A stretch of 64,000 nucleotides of DNA from Sphingobacteriales bacterium 39-19 (GCA_001898465.1 MKTX01000012.1:1-64000); one strand, 5' to 3'; counted from the first letter of the stretch, positions 22,284 through 32,117 are shown. Translations and numbers: made by a program. Notes: generated by a model from the sequence alone, not told the origin.

Positions 22284-24227
22284 TTATTCAGGTTTAGCCT
22301 CTGATTCACTATTTTCATTATCTAATTTGGCTTTTATATCCGCCAGGGCTCCCAGGTCGCCTAAGGTTGCTTTTTCAACTTTGCTTTGCAGGTTTTTTAC
22401 CGCTTTTTTAGTTGTTTCAGCTTCTACCTTTTTCTCTTTTACATGGGCGTGATGTTCTTCTTCTTTCACTTGTTCCCAGCAGCGGGTATGGCTTAGGATG
22501 ATACGTTTGTCACTGCGTTCAAATTCTATTACCATAAAGTTTGCCACTTCATCCAGCGCTAAGGTTTTACCATCTTCTTTCACACAATGGCGGGCCGGTG
22601 TAAAACCTTCAAGCCCGTAAGGTAATTGAACCATTACGCCTTTATCGTCTTTTTTAATTACGGTGCCTTCATGTATAGAACCGATTCCAAAAGTTGCTTC
22701 CAAAGCATTCCAGGGATCTTCTTCTAATTGTTTATGCCCCAATTGTAATTTACGGCTTTCCTTATCAATATTCAGAATGATCACTTCTATCTCGTTACCT
22801 ACTTTGGTATATTCACTGGGGTTATTAAAACGCCTTAACCAACTCAGGTCGCTAATGTGAATCATACCGCCAATACCGGTGGCAAGTTCTACAAACACAC
22901 CATAGGGAGTAATATTTTTCACTACGCCGTTGTGTTTGCTGCCTTCGGGGAAACGTGTTTCAATGGTACTCCATGGGTCTTCTGTCATTTGCTTGATAGA
23001 AAGACTCATTTTACGGGTTTCTTTATCTAAGGTTACTACTTTGGCTTCATATTCATCACCCAGTTTAAAGAATTCTTTTGCGTTAATGGGTGTATTTGCC
23101 CATGTAATTTCGCTTACATGTACAAGTCCTTCTACACCGGGCATCATTTCAAGGAAAGCGCCATAATCTTCAATATTCACTACTTTACCTTTTACTATTT
23201 CACCTTCTTTAATATTTTCTGCCAGTGTATCCCATGGGTGGGGAGTTAATTGTTTTAAGCCCAGACTGATGCGTTTTTTATCATCATCAAAGTCTAAAAC
23301 AACCACATTTAATTTTTGATCTAATTTCAACACTTCAGAAGGGTGTGTGATGCGTCCCCATGAAATATCTGTAATATAGAGTAAGCCATCTAAACCGCCC
23401 AGGTCAAGAAATGCGCCAAAGTCAGTGATGTTTTTGATGGTACCTTCCAGTACTTGTCCTTTTTCAAGTTTACCGATAATTTCAGCTCTTTGTGCTTCAA
23501 TATCACTTTCAATAAGTGCTTTGTGAGATACCACTGCATTTTTAATGGCTTCATTAATTTTAACCACTTTAAACTCCATGGTTTTACCCACAAACTGGTC
23601 GTAATCGGTAACGGGTTTTACATCAATTTGTGATCCCGGCAAGAAGGTTTCCATTCCAAATACATCTACAATCAAGCCGCCTTTTGTTTTACTGGTAACG
23701 ATACCGGTAACTATTTCGCCGGTCTTATTTACTTCCATAATTTTTTCCCAGGCCCTTGTAATCCGTGCAGATTTCCTGCTCAGGTTCAGGTTACCGTCCC
23801 GGTCTTCTTTTTCAACCACCATTACTTCTACGATATCACCAACTTTTACACCTCCGGGAATATCCCTGAATTCGTTTAAAGAGATGAGCCCATCGCTTTT
23901 GAAGCCAATGTTTACTACGGCATCAGTTTTGGTTAATGATTCTACAGTAGCCTGGATCATTTCGCCATCGTTAATTTGTTTAAAAGTACCTTCATATACT
24001 TTGTCGTACTTTTCTTTTTCTTCCTGGCTGTAGGCAGAAATATTTCTTTTATCCCTGCTCCAGTCGAAATCATCATGGGCTGTTTCTACTGCTACCGGTT
24101 CTGATTTTGACTCTGACTCTGTTTCAGCTTGTACAGGCTCATTTGTTGTCGCAGTTGACTCAACCGCCTCAGAGGCTTTTGGTTCCTGTTCGTCTGCGTT
24201 TAATTGTTTATTAATATTAAAAGACAT
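22284..24227 (-). CDS. rpsA: Small ribosomal subunit protein bS1
   Basis: This 647-residue protein has an acidic, disordered N-terminal tail of about 70 residues, then six S1 OB-fold repeats. Examples are GDIVEVMVVEKEDRDGNLNLS, GQVLEGTIKNITDFGAFLDL and GEIVKGKVVNIEDYGAFLEM, each ending in a motif such as KRISLGLKQL or RKMSLSIKQM. It ends with an acidic/basic tail. S1 helps unstructured mRNA bind the 30S subunit, which may matter more in a lineage that rarely uses Shine-Dalgarno pairing. I chose the ATG at 24227 (MSFNINKQLNADEQ); the longer frame runs into the leader hairpin. Confidence 0.95.
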   Translation of the reverse strand: MSFNINKQLNADEQEPKASEAVESTATTNEPVQAETESESKSEPVAVETAHDDFDWSRDKRNISAYSQEEKEKYDKVYEGTFKQINDGEMIQATVESLTKTDAVVNIGFKSDGLISLNEFRDIPGGVKVGDIVEVMVVEKEDRDGNLNLSRKSARITRAWEKIMEVNKTGEIVTGIVTSKTKGGLIVDVFGMETFLPGSQIDVKPVTDYDQFVGKTMEFKVVKINEAIKNAVVSHKALIESDIEAQRAEIIGKLEKGQVLEGTIKNITDFGAFLDLGGLDGLLYITDISWGRITHPSEVLKLDQKLNVVVLDFDDDKKRISLGLKQLTPHPWDTLAENIKEGEIVKGKVVNIEDYGAFLEMMPGVEGLVHVSEITWANTPINAKEFFKLGDEYEAKVVTLDKETRKMSLSIKQMTEDPWSTIETRFPEGSKHNGVVKNITPYGVFVELATGIGGMIHISDLSWLRRFNNPSEYTKVGNEIEVIILNIDKESRKLQLGHKQLEEDPWNALEATFGIGSIHEGTVIKKDDKGVMVQLPYGLEGFTPARHCVKEDGKTLALDEVANFMVIEFERSDKRIILSHTRCWEQVKEEEHHAHVKEKKVEAETTKKAVKNLQSKVEKATLGDLGALADIKAKLDNENSESEAKPE

Positions 24228-24265
24228 AAAATAACCCCGGGTTTTTAAACGGGGAGGCAAAAGTA
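24228..24265 (-). promoter_or_regulatory. rpsA promoter and hairpin leader
   Basis: On the minus strand TACTTTTG (24258-24265) matches TAnnTTTG. The roughly 25-nt leader between the likely start site and the ATG is almost all one hairpin: CCCC-GTT, loop TAAA, AAC, a two-base bulge, then GGGG. It ends 7 nt before the ATG. Such a leader could be a site for S1 autoregulation. Confidence 0.6.
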
Positions 24266-24335
24266 CCATTTTTTTGTGATAAATGGGGTATAAAACTTAG
24301 ATAAAAATCCACACGTGAAGCCCTTTTTTGAGTAA

Positions 24336-24371
24336 AATAAAGCCGCCCGGTTACTACCGGGCGGCTTTATT
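24336..24371 (-). terminator. Strong rho-independent terminator
   Basis: A perfect 16-bp stem (AATAAAGCCGCCCGGT with its inverse) closes a TACT loop. On the minus strand it is followed by TTTAC. It ends the transcript of the large secreted protein gene. Confidence 0.9.
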
Positions 24372-24391
24372 AAATATTTGAGAATTAGAGA

Positions 24392-27300
24392 TTATTTCAC
24401 TAATACTCTTCCGGTTTGGATGCGAACACCTAAACCATCATGAAGTTCAACAGTATAGATTCCTTTTGGTTGGTTAGATAAATCTACATTCATGCTAGAA
24501 TATCCAATGCCCACAGGGAATCTCTTGTAATAGATCCTGGAACCTTTGCTATCAAATATGGTAAGGCCTCTTACTAAATTGGTCTTACTGTAATATCTCA
24601 CCTGGAACTGACCAGAAGTAGGACTAGGATAGATAAATAAGATAGTAGTTACTGAATCATTTTTAATCTTCACATCTGATGACATGGTTGAGCAACCTTG
24701 TTCTGAAGTTACCAAAACACTATATGTACCATAATCATCTACACCCAATCCAGGGATGGTGTTGGTAGTAGCAGATGTGATTTCCTCTCCATTTTTGTAC
24801 CAGGTATAAGTGGTTCCTGAAGTAGGAGCCGGGTTTACCGCTACGGTAAGTGTAGTAGTAAGGCCTGGGAACAATGATGTGTAAGGAGCTGCTGTTAAAT
24901 TCACAGCAGGAGGTAAATTCACTGTTAATGTACCAGTGGAACTATAAATAAAGCTTCCACATACAGGAACAGATATTGAATCCCTGTACATATAACCGGC
25001 CATGCCTGCATTAGCTGATGCAATATTCAGTGTGGCAGTGGTAGCCCCGCTATAGGTAGCACCATTCGATACATTGGTATAAGTAGCGCCACCATTGGTA
25101 CTTACTTGCCATTGATGCCTCAATGGGGAACCTCCTGAAGGTAAAGATGCTGTAAATGTAACGGCACCATCTGCACAAGTGCTTACACTGGAAACAGTAG
25201 AAGTACCGGTGATAGGTTGATTTACAGTTACTGTTACAGAACCTTGAGAAGAAGTACATGGGCTTAATGTGGAATAAACAACATTATAAGTAGATGTAGT
25301 TGTTGGTTTCACATAGATAGTATTAACAGGTGTACCTGTATAAGCTGTGGTAGCGCCTGCATCTGTAAACATGGTACCTGTTGCAGTACTTGTCCATACA
25401 CCGGCAGCAGGTCCGCCGGTAGTTGTATAAACTACATCATCAATTCCAATATAATCAGAATTACTACCAGAAGGGCCACCGTTGGTTACATAGTACCTGA
25501 ATCCTATTTTACCTGTAGTAGGAGCCGGTAAACCGGAGATGGTAGCAGTGTATTGAGTCCATGTATCAGGATAACCACTTGGGCCAGAGATTAAGGTTGG
25601 GTTCACCGTTAATAACACGGTTGTGAAATCACCCACCGAAGTGGCTGTTGCACCCACATTTACACTAGCGCCACTTGTACTTAAGCGTACTTCTAAACGG
25701 TCAGCATAAGTTGCACCATCGGTTGTACGTGTCCAGAAGCTAAATACATCACCATTTTTAATATTAATAGTGGGTGATAATAACCAGTTGCTGATAGTAC
25801 CTGCACCTGTAGTTGATTGGTAGTTGATACCGATATATGAGGTAGGTGCACCGCTGTGAGCAGCAAATACACCATCATTACCCTGGAAGAAAACAGCAGC
25901 ACCTAAAGGACTACTATTGTTTTTTTCTGACCATCCGGCAGGAAGTGGTACGGCCACATCAAAACCTTCATGAATCAGATCAGCATTTCCCAATGTATTG
26001 GTAAGTGATAATTGTTGAATAGAACCATTACAAATAGTAGCTGATGCTGGTGAAATAACCGGGGTTAATTTATTAACCGTTAAAGTAGCAGGTGGTGTAG
26101 TAAAGTCAACACCGGCACATGCGCCACTTATTAAAGCCCTGTATTGGTAGCCATTGTAGCTATCTAACACATTGGTTAAATGTAATACATTGGTAGTGGC
26201 GCCTGTATAAATACCACCGTTTGAAATGGGTAACCATACTGAAGATGCATTTACCCTGTATTGCCATTGATATACCGGGATGCTACCAGTAGCTGTTGCG
26301 GTAAAGGTTGCCGCACCACCACAAGTAACAGAGGTGCTGGCGGGAGCTCCTGTTATTTGAATGGGAACACAAGGAATCAAGTTCACTGTGTAATCTTCTG
26401 TTTCTCCAAATGAGTATCCTGCACATGGGGTAGTAGAAGTAAGGCCAGATAAGAATCTTACCCTTACTCTCATACGAGTATAACCAGCAGTAGTACCTGC
26501 AGGAACAATAATGTTTCCATTATGTACTCCGGCAGTAGCAATGGTGCCCAGGTCAGTAAATTCATTGGCTTCAAAACTTCCGCTTCTGTCATAATCAATC
26601 CATACGGCTACTTGTTCTGTCCATGAAGTACCGGTAGTAACAGCAATTGGATTGCCACCACCAATGATCAATTGGGCCGTATCTGCCGTTAAATAAGAAC
26701 CATAACCACCCGGAGAACAATCTGTTGTATTATCTAAGCCACCAATTTTTACATTGTAAATAACATCTTCATCACTACAATCAGATGCACCTGGTGTGCA
26801 ATAACAGTTTGAAGAAGGGGTAGTACCCACCATTACAGGGGTAGATGTACCTGAGTTGCCACTACATGTTACTATTACCTGGTAGTATGTAGGTGTAGTT
26901 AAGTTCGCTACACTATAGGTAGAGAATGTAGCGCCCGCAATATCTGTCCATGGGCCTGTAGCACTGCTTGAAGATTGCCATTGATAAGTAACTCCTGAAC
27001 CTGCAGTTGGATTTTGGGTAGATAAAGTAAATGGAATATTAGGACAAACAGATGTTGCTGTAGAAAGTGTAGCGCCCGGTGTAGGCGTACCTGAGCAGGC
27101 ACCTGTAGTATAAGATAGAATAAATGGAAAATCCTGGGGGCCGCCGCCATCAACGACTGCAGCAATTGCATTTGTTGATATGGTTCTTTGTTTTGCATCC
27201 CATCCTGCTTGTGTTGCTATACCGGGGATAGTAACTGCGGGGCTAAAGTTAGAAGCGCCTGGTGTCGTTGTACCAATTTGCCATTCAATCCAATATTGAC

Positions 27301-27829
27301 CGGCAGGAAGAGAAATAGCAGCAGTTGCATTCACTCTCCAAATTTTACGGGTAGTTCCGGCTGTACCATTAAACATCCTGTACATCAAAGCATCTGTACT
27401 GGAAGCAAAGCGATTGGTTGTTAAATCTCCAAATATGGGAGTAGGGTTACCCACGGATGGATCAGAATTGAAAATCCGTAAAAAAACCCTGTTAAAAGGA
27501 GAGGTAACACCGGCATATCCTGTGCTGTAAGCAAAGAATGATGCTTGAGTTAAATTCCATGCTCCAATTACAGTAAAGTTGTCAATTATAGTAAAACCCC
27601 CATCAATAGAAGCACCATAACCGGCACTGGTATTTGGGTTTTGTACTTCACTCCAGGTATAACCTGCAGGAGCTGCAGATCCATCAGAAGAGGTTGCCCC
27701 TGTACTTAATGGACCATTTACATAAGTTTGGGCAGTAGCCAAACCTGTAAATAAGGAAAGAAATAGCACCGCCAGTGTGGCGCTTTTGATAACTCTCCTT
27801 AAATAGTTGAAAGTAATTTTAGATTGCAT
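24392..27829 (-). CDS. Large secreted multidomain protein with type IX secretion sorting domain
   Basis: This 1145-residue protein begins with a signal peptide ending near GLATAQ (residue 34). Next is an unassigned beta-rich domain, then Ig-like repeats (VTYQWQSSSSATGPWTDI and similar). A GEVED domain follows (SWTEQVAVWIDYDRSGSFEA to SFGETEDYTV), then a cleaved-adhesin/choice-of-anchor J domain (HEGFDVAVPLPAGWSEKN to YIGIDDVVYT) and more Ig-like repeats. The C-terminus is a type A T9SS sorting domain (IYPSPTSGQFQVRYYSK to GIYTVELHDG, ending RVLVK). It is therefore exported by T9SS and either secreted or surface-attached. The role is probably adhesion or matrix binding; this is inference. I chose the start at 27829 because it gives a compact signal peptide. 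Confidence 0.85.
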   Translation of the reverse strand: MQSKITFNYLRRVIKSATLAVLFLSLFTGLATAQTYVNGPLSTGATSSDGSAAPAGYTWSEVQNPNTSAGYGASIDGGFTIIDNFTVIGAWNLTQASFFAYSTGYAGVTSPFNRVFLRIFNSDPSVGNPTPIFGDLTTNRFASSTDALMYRMFNGTAGTTRKIWRVNATAAISLPAGQYWIEWQIGTTTPGASNFSPAVTIPGIATQAGWDAKQRTISTNAIAAVVDGGGPQDFPFILSYTTGACSGTPTPGATLSTATSVCPNIPFTLSTQNPTAGSGVTYQWQSSSSATGPWTDIAGATFSTYSVANLTTPTYYQVIVTCSGNSGTSTPVMVGTTPSSNCYCTPGASDCSDEDVIYNVKIGGLDNTTDCSPGGYGSYLTADTAQLIIGGGNPIAVTTGTSWTEQVAVWIDYDRSGSFEANEFTDLGTIATAGVHNGNIIVPAGTTAGYTRMRVRVRFLSGLTSTTPCAGYSFGETEDYTVNLIPCVPIQITGAPASTSVTCGGAATFTATATGSIPVYQWQYRVNASSVWLPISNGGIYTGATTNVLHLTNVLDSYNGYQYRALISGACAGVDFTTPPATLTVNKLTPVISPASATICNGSIQQLSLTNTLGNADLIHEGFDVAVPLPAGWSEKNNSSPLGAAVFFQGNDGVFAAHSGAPTSYIGINYQSTTGAGTISNWLLSPTINIKNGDVFSFWTRTTDGATYADRLEVRLSTSGASVNVGATATSVGDFTTVLLTVNPTLISGPSGYPDTWTQYTATISGLPAPTTGKIGFRYYVTNGGPSGSNSDYIGIDDVVYTTTGGPAAGVWTSTATGTMFTDAGATTAYTGTPVNTIYVKPTTTSTYNVVYSTLSPCTSSQGSVTVTVNQPITGTSTVSSVSTCADGAVTFTASLPSGGSPLRHQWQVSTNGGATYTNVSNGATYSGATTATLNIASANAGMAGYMYRDSISVPVCGSFIYSSTGTLTVNLPPAVNLTAAPYTSLFPGLTTTLTVAVNPAPTSGTTYTWYKNGEEITSATTNTIPGLGVDDYGTYSVLVTSEQGCSTMSSDVKIKNDSVTTILFIYPSPTSGQFQVRYYSKTNLVRGLTIFDSKGSRIYYKRFPVGIGYSSMNVDLSNQPKGIYTVELHDGLGVRIQTGRVLVK

Positions 27830-27949
27830 AATATTAGTTTGTTTTAAAATAGATTTCACTTTTACAGATTGAGAAAAGTGAATGCATTTAGTTTTTAGTG
27901 TAGCTGTGATAGAAAGACATCCGGGAATTCAAATAATAAAATGAATTTA

Positions 27950-28192
27950 TTAATTGTCTTTTTTGGCATCTACTTTTTTATCTGCAGCTGCAGCATTTTG
28001 TTTAATAGCAGGATTTTGTTGCCCCTGGTCATAAGCTTTCGCTATGGCAATTTTTTGAGCTAATCGCTCAGCCTTTTGCTGGCTGGTTGCAGTGGTTTGT
28101 TTCTTGCTCTGTGCCTTAGAAGCCGGCTTTTGTGCAGTAGCAATAAAACCAAAACCTAAAGCAATGAAAGCAGTAAGTAAGATTTTTTTCAT
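27950..28192 (-). CDS. Small secreted Lys/Ala/Gln-rich protein
   Basis: This 80-residue protein has a signal peptide (KKILLTAFIALGFGFIATAQ) cleaved near residue 20. The mature part is a very polar, basic segment rich in Lys, Ala and Gln (KPASKAQSKKQTTATSQQ near its start), probably disordered or helical. I recognise no family. It lies 120 bp upstream of the T9SS cargo gene on the same strand and could be co-transcribed. Confidence 0.6.
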   Translation of the reverse strand: MKKILLTAFIALGFGFIATAQKPASKAQSKKQTTATSQQKAERLAQKIAIAKAYDQGQQNPAIKQNAAAADKKVDAKKDN

Positions 28193-28425
28193 TTTTTTTA
28201 ATTTTGTTAAAACAATAAGTTATCAAATGTACATAAAATTATAAATCAACAGCAATAATTTTATCGTGATAATGATGACTGTAGCACTTCCATTTCGGCC
28301 CATCCATGCCGGGGAATAGCCCGCAAAGAATTCGGGGTTAGTAAATTTCAGCCGGGAAGAATCATTTTTTAATGAATTTATGAAAAAAAACGGTTATAAA
28401 AAATGCCTGTTGGTTTTTTTGCCGG

Positions 28426-28935
28426 TTATTTTATAAAGAGCGCTTTTAATTCACTGGCATCATCGGGTTTCATTTTTCCTCCCAATATCAGCCTGAGTTG
28501 CCGGCGCCTTAAAGCCCCATCAAATAATGCCTTTTCTTCTTCTGTTTCGGGGATTAAGGCATTCACTTTTCGGGGTTTGCCTGTAGGGTCTAAAGCAACA
28601 AAAGTATAGTAAGCTTCATTGCTTTTATACTTGTATTGCTGTAAGGCATCTTCACCCCATACATTCATATGAACTTCCATGCTGCTGTTAAAAGAACGGG
28701 TAACTTTTGCTTCTATATGCACTACATTTCCCAGTTTAATGGGATTTTCAAAACTTATATTATCAACAGAAGCGGTTACTACCGGTGCGCCGCAATGTTT
28801 CATAGCAGCCAGGGCGGCGGCAATATCCATCCAGTACATTAATCGGCCCCCCATCAGGTTGCCGAAAGTATTGGTATCATTGGGTAAAACAAGCTCTGTC
28901 ATAATAACGAGTGATTTGGAAGCAGCCTTATCCAT
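28426..28935 (-). CDS. Acyl-CoA thioesterase, hotdog fold (YciA/BFIT-like)
   Basis: This 169-residue protein has hotdog-fold thioesterase motifs: ELVLPNDTNTFGNLMGGRLMYWMD (about residues 15-38, with the catalytic Asp region), ASVDNISFENPIKLGNVV and EVHMNVWGED. It hydrolyses acyl-CoA to free acid and CoA; chain-length preference is not readable. I chose the ATG at 28935. TATATTTG at 28951-28958 on the minus strand provides a promoter about 15 nt away, which argues against a longer start. It is divergent from the proline dehydrogenase gene. Confidence 0.88.
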   Translation of the reverse strand: MDKAASKSLVIMTELVLPNDTNTFGNLMGGRLMYWMDIAAALAAMKHCGAPVVTASVDNISFENPIKLGNVVHIEAKVTRSFNSSMEVHMNVWGEDALQQYKYKSNEAYYTFVALDPTGKPRKVNALIPETEEEKALFDGALRRRQLRLILGGKMKPDDASELKALFIK

Positions 28936-28950
28936 AGTATTTTTTTTTTG

Positions 28951-28958
28951 CAAATATA
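28951..28958 (-). promoter_or_regulatory. -7 element of the thioesterase promoter
   Basis: TATATTTG on the minus strand matches TAnnTTTG. An A-rich stretch of 15 nt leads to the ATG, giving a leader of about 8 nt. Confidence 0.5.
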
Positions 28959-29056
28959 GTTATGCAGGATAGTAAGTAAATGTGGCGATCTTTTTTCCTG
29001 CCATCATTTTTATTTGGCAGTTCATTGCTCTTTTCTCAATTTCGATTAAAATACCA

Positions 29057-30286
29057 ATGTATATGATATCTTTTGATAATACAGAACTGGCTTATGCTTA
29101 TAAATCCAATAAAGAATTAAAAAGGGCTCATTTTCTTTTTTCCATGATGGGCAGTCCGTTTATTTTAAAAATGGCAATAAAACTCACGCCCCTTGCTATA
29201 AACTGGCATTTGCCATTTACCAAAACGGCATTGCGATCCACCATTTTTAAACAATTTATTGGCGGCGAAACCCTGGAAGAAACCGCCCCGGTTGCAGAAA
29301 AACTGGGCCGCTTTCATGTGCAAACTATATTAGATTATGGCGTAGAAGGGGGAAACAATGGCGAAAAGGGATACGACCAGGCTACCGATGAATTTATAAA
29401 AGTGATTAATTATGCCGCTACCCAGGAAAATATCCCGTTCATGAGCATTAAAATTACGGGCATAGTGCGAAGCGGTTTGCTGCAAAAGTTAGATACCCTT
29501 ATGCATCAGCAAAACGATACTTTAATGAAGAATTATGAAGCCGCCATACAAAAATTACCGAATGAGGAAAAGGAAGAATGGCAACGGGTATTAAATCGTT
29601 TTATTCGTATTTGTGAAACGGCAAAAGCGAAGGATATCGGCGTTTTGGTGGATGCAGAAGAATCCTGGATACAAGACCCGGTAGATGCCATGACGATGAT
29701 GATGATGGATGTGTATAATAAAGAAAAGGCATTGGTTTTTAACACCCTTCAGTTATACAGGCACGACAGGTATGAATTTTTAAAAAAGAGTTACGAAGCT
29801 GCGGAGCAAAGGAATTTTATACTGGCTGTAAAATTAGTACGGGGCGCCTATATGGAAAAAGAAAGAGAAAGGGCATTGGAACTGGGCTATGCCTCACCCA
29901 TCCAACCGGATAAGCAATCCTGCGATGCTGATTATGATGCATCTGTTGATTACTGCATTGCCCATGTAAATAGAATTTGTATGATCCTGGCATCGCATAA
30001 TGAATTGAGTAACCTGCGTTGTGTTGAATACTTAAAAGAAAATAAAATTCCTTTTGATCATAAGCATGTTCATTTTTCACAATTATACGGCATGAGTGAT
30101 AATATTACTTTTAACCTGGCTCATGCGGGATTGAATGTAAGTAAATACCTTCCTTTTGGCCCCATAAAAGATGTTGTGCCTTACCTCATGCGCAGGGCCC
30201 AGGAAAATAGTTCTGTATCGGGACAAACGGGAAGGGAATTAAGTACGATTGAAAAAGAATTAAAAAGGCGGAACCAAAAAAATTAA
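29057..30286 (+). CDS. Proline dehydrogenase
   Basis: This protein of about 409 residues oxidises L-proline to pyrroline-5-carboxylate with FAD. PRODH signatures are visible: DYGVEGGNNGEKGYDQA, MSIKITGIVR, VLVDAEESWIQ, LAVKLVRGAYMEKERERALE and RRAQENSSVSGQTGRELST near the C-terminus. It is a single-domain enzyme, not the PutA fusion; no P5C dehydrogenase gene is adjacent. The start may be 29057 or 29063 (MISFDNTELAYAYKS). The upstream hydrophobic stretch of the open frame is not family-like. The 3' end overlaps pdeM by 4 bp. Confidence 0.88.
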   Translation: MYMISFDNTELAYAYKSNKELKRAHFLFSMMGSPFILKMAIKLTPLAINWHLPFTKTALRSTIFKQFIGGETLEETAPVAEKLGRFHVQTILDYGVEGGNNGEKGYDQATDEFIKVINYAATQENIPFMSIKITGIVRSGLLQKLDTLMHQQNDTLMKNYEAAIQKLPNEEKEEWQRVLNRFIRICETAKAKDIGVLVDAEESWIQDPVDAMTMMMMDVYNKEKALVFNTLQLYRHDRYEFLKKSYEAAEQRNFILAVKLVRGAYMEKERERALELGYASPIQPDKQSCDADYDASVDYCIAHVNRICMILASHNELSNLRCVEYLKENKIPFDHKHVHFSQLYGMSDNITFNLAHAGLNVSKYLPFGPIKDVVPYLMRRAQENSSVSGQTGRELSTIEKELKRRNQKN

Positions 30287-30933
30287 AGTTTAATAACGGC
30301 CTTTGTTGTAATGGCATACACCGTATCTTCTTTCGCAGGGGTAATGGGAAACGTGCCGGTAAATTTTCCAAATGCTGGCATAATACCAAATCGCTTGCTG
30401 AAACAAAAACAAGGTACTTGTAAATGCTGCCGCCCCTTGCCTTTTAATTGTATGGCCGGGTGCACATGGCCGCTAAAACAAAATACATGTTCCGCTTCAT
30501 GATCAAGGATATCATGAGTAAAGCAAAAAGAAGATAGTTCCCATTTTTTTTCATGAACAATGATACCGGCTGCTTCATAAAACTCCTTTGATAAAATATC
30601 ATGGTTCCCTTTTACCAGGTGAAAATCAATACCGGCTATATCTTTTCTCCACCTTAAAAATAATTGAAGTTCTTTATTTTCCCGGCTATGAAAAAGGTCA
30701 CCGATTATAATAATTTGTTTTGGTTTTTGAAATTGAATGATGGCCAGCAGTCTTTGCATATCATCTTTAAAAACCGGCTGGGGTACCGCAATGCCGTTTT
30801 TACGAAAATGCCCGGATTTGCCTAAATGCAGGTCACTTAAGATAATAGCCTGCTGTTCTTCCCAATAAATATAATGTTCAGTAAAAAGCAGGAAATGATG
30901 CCCGTTTATTTTATGAAGGATATACGCACTCAT
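30283..30933 (-). CDS. pdeM: Ligase-associated DNA damage response endonuclease PdeM (calcineurin-like phosphoesterase)
   Basis: This 216-residue metallophosphoesterase has the full metal-site series: LSDLHLGKSGHF, IIGDLFHSRENKEL, LVKGNHDIL and CFSGHVHPAIQLKG. The length and the LHLGK..HFRK pattern fit the PdeM group, which is usually encoded with a ligase, an exonuclease and an Lhr-like helicase. None of those is adjacent here. It overlaps convergent proline dehydrogenase by 4 bp. A general phosphoesterase is the alternative. Confidence 0.78.
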   Translation of the reverse strand: MSAYILHKINGHHFLLFTEHYIYWEEQQAIILSDLHLGKSGHFRKNGIAVPQPVFKDDMQRLLAIIQFQKPKQIIIIGDLFHSRENKELQLFLRWRKDIAGIDFHLVKGNHDILSKEFYEAAGIIVHEKKWELSSFCFTHDILDHEAEHVFCFSGHVHPAIQLKGKGRQHLQVPCFCFSKRFGIMPAFGKFTGTFPITPAKEDTVYAITTKAVIKL

Positions 30934-31020
30934 AAAGCAAAAATAGGGTGGTTGTTTTTGTAATTTTGTTATATCAATTAAGATTTAATATTTTGCACGT
31001 TAAAATATATCATAACTACT

Positions 31021-31527
31021 ATGCAAGACAATTCAACAACACAACTGGATTCAGGAGAGTTTGATGCCCCTCAAAGGCCGCAAATGCTCAATATACTTAC
31101 TATACTTACCATTGTAGGTTCCAGTATATTCCTGTTATTATCCCTGGCTTCGCCCTGGACTACCAGGTTTTCAAGAAACATGATTACCAAACAGCTTGAA
31201 TCGGGAGGAAATAATTTAACGGAATCGCAAATGGTAAAAATGCGTGAAGGGCTTACCAAACTAGACCTGTTACAACAAAACATGGTTCCATTCATCATTA
31301 TTTCGGTGGTAGGCCTTGGCCTTTGTCTCTTTGGCGCTATTCTGATGCGAAAATTAAAGAAAGATGGATTTTGGATTTACCTGGCTGGGCAAATTGTTCC
31401 GCTGATTGGTACTTTCTTTATTATGGGCAGTGCCCAATTAACTGATATGAATTCGGTAATAGGCATGGCCATTTCATTGGTATTTGTTGTGCTATATATG
31501 ACCCAAAGAAAATACTTGGTTTATTAA
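31021..31527 (+). CDS. Membrane protein of unknown function with four predicted helices
   Basis: This 168-residue protein has a polar N-terminus of about 22 residues. Hydrophobic helices lie near residues 24-43, 92-112, 118-138 and 145-160, with a polar segment of about 45 residues between helices 1 and 2. I do not recognise a family. It stands alone, 87 bp after the divergent pdeM start. Confidence 0.65.
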   Translation: MQDNSTTQLDSGEFDAPQRPQMLNILTILTIVGSSIFLLLSLASPWTTRFSRNMITKQLESGGNNLTESQMVKMREGLTKLDLLQQNMVPFIIISVVGLGLCLFGAILMRKLKKDGFWIYLAGQIVPLIGTFFIMGSAQLTDMNSVIGMAISLVFVVLYMTQRKYLVY

Positions 31528-31635
31528 TGAAATTTTTATGGGTCTTCAAAAGTTTCTTTATAACAAATATTTATTGAATTTAAATTCTTGTTCCCAATCT
31601 AATTGAAATAGATTTGCAGCGTAAAAAAACAAAGT

Positions 31636-32094
31636 ATGAAAAAAATAATGGGATTTGCAGTGGCCGTTTTATTAACCACCATGGCAACCGCTCAAAACAA
31701 AACAGCTCACAGTCTTGAATACAAAACGGCAGCCGGTATTAAAGTATGGGATGGTGTGGGCTTATCTTTAAAAACTTTTATACAGGATAAAGCAGCCCTG
31801 GAGTTTATCGGATTTTTTAATAGTGCAGGCGCCCGTATTACCGGCTTGTACGAGTTTCATGGTGATTTAAATACCGAAGGGAATTTAAAATGGTATATTG
31901 GCCCCGGTGCTCACGTTGGGTTTTATAAAGGGAATAATACCCTGGTGGGGATTGATGGTGTAGTGGGGCTGGATTATAAATTTAATGAATTGCCATTAAA
32001 TATTTCATTGGATTGGCAACCTTCATTTGAATTTTCTAAGGGATATGGTTTTGCAGGAGGCTGGGGAGGCTTAGGCATCCGGTATACTTTCTAA
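31636..32094 (+). CDS. Small outer-membrane beta-barrel-like protein
   Basis: This 152-residue protein has a signal peptide ending near MATAQ (residue 20). Alternating amphipathic strands follow, rich in Gly and aromatics (KWYIGPGAHVGFYKG, GVVGLDYKF). It ends GLGIRYTF with a terminal Phe, as outer-membrane barrels do. The size fits a small eight-strand barrel. Function is unknown. A terminator follows, shared with convergent plsX. Confidence 0.65.
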   Translation: MKKIMGFAVAVLLTTMATAQNKTAHSLEYKTAAGIKVWDGVGLSLKTFIQDKAALEFIGFFNSAGARITGLYEFHGDLNTEGNLKWYIGPGAHVGFYKGNNTLVGIDGVVGLDYKFNELPLNISLDWQPSFEFSKGYGFAGGWGGLGIRYTF

Positions 32095-32117
32095 AAAAAT
32101 AAATTTTATAAGACAGG

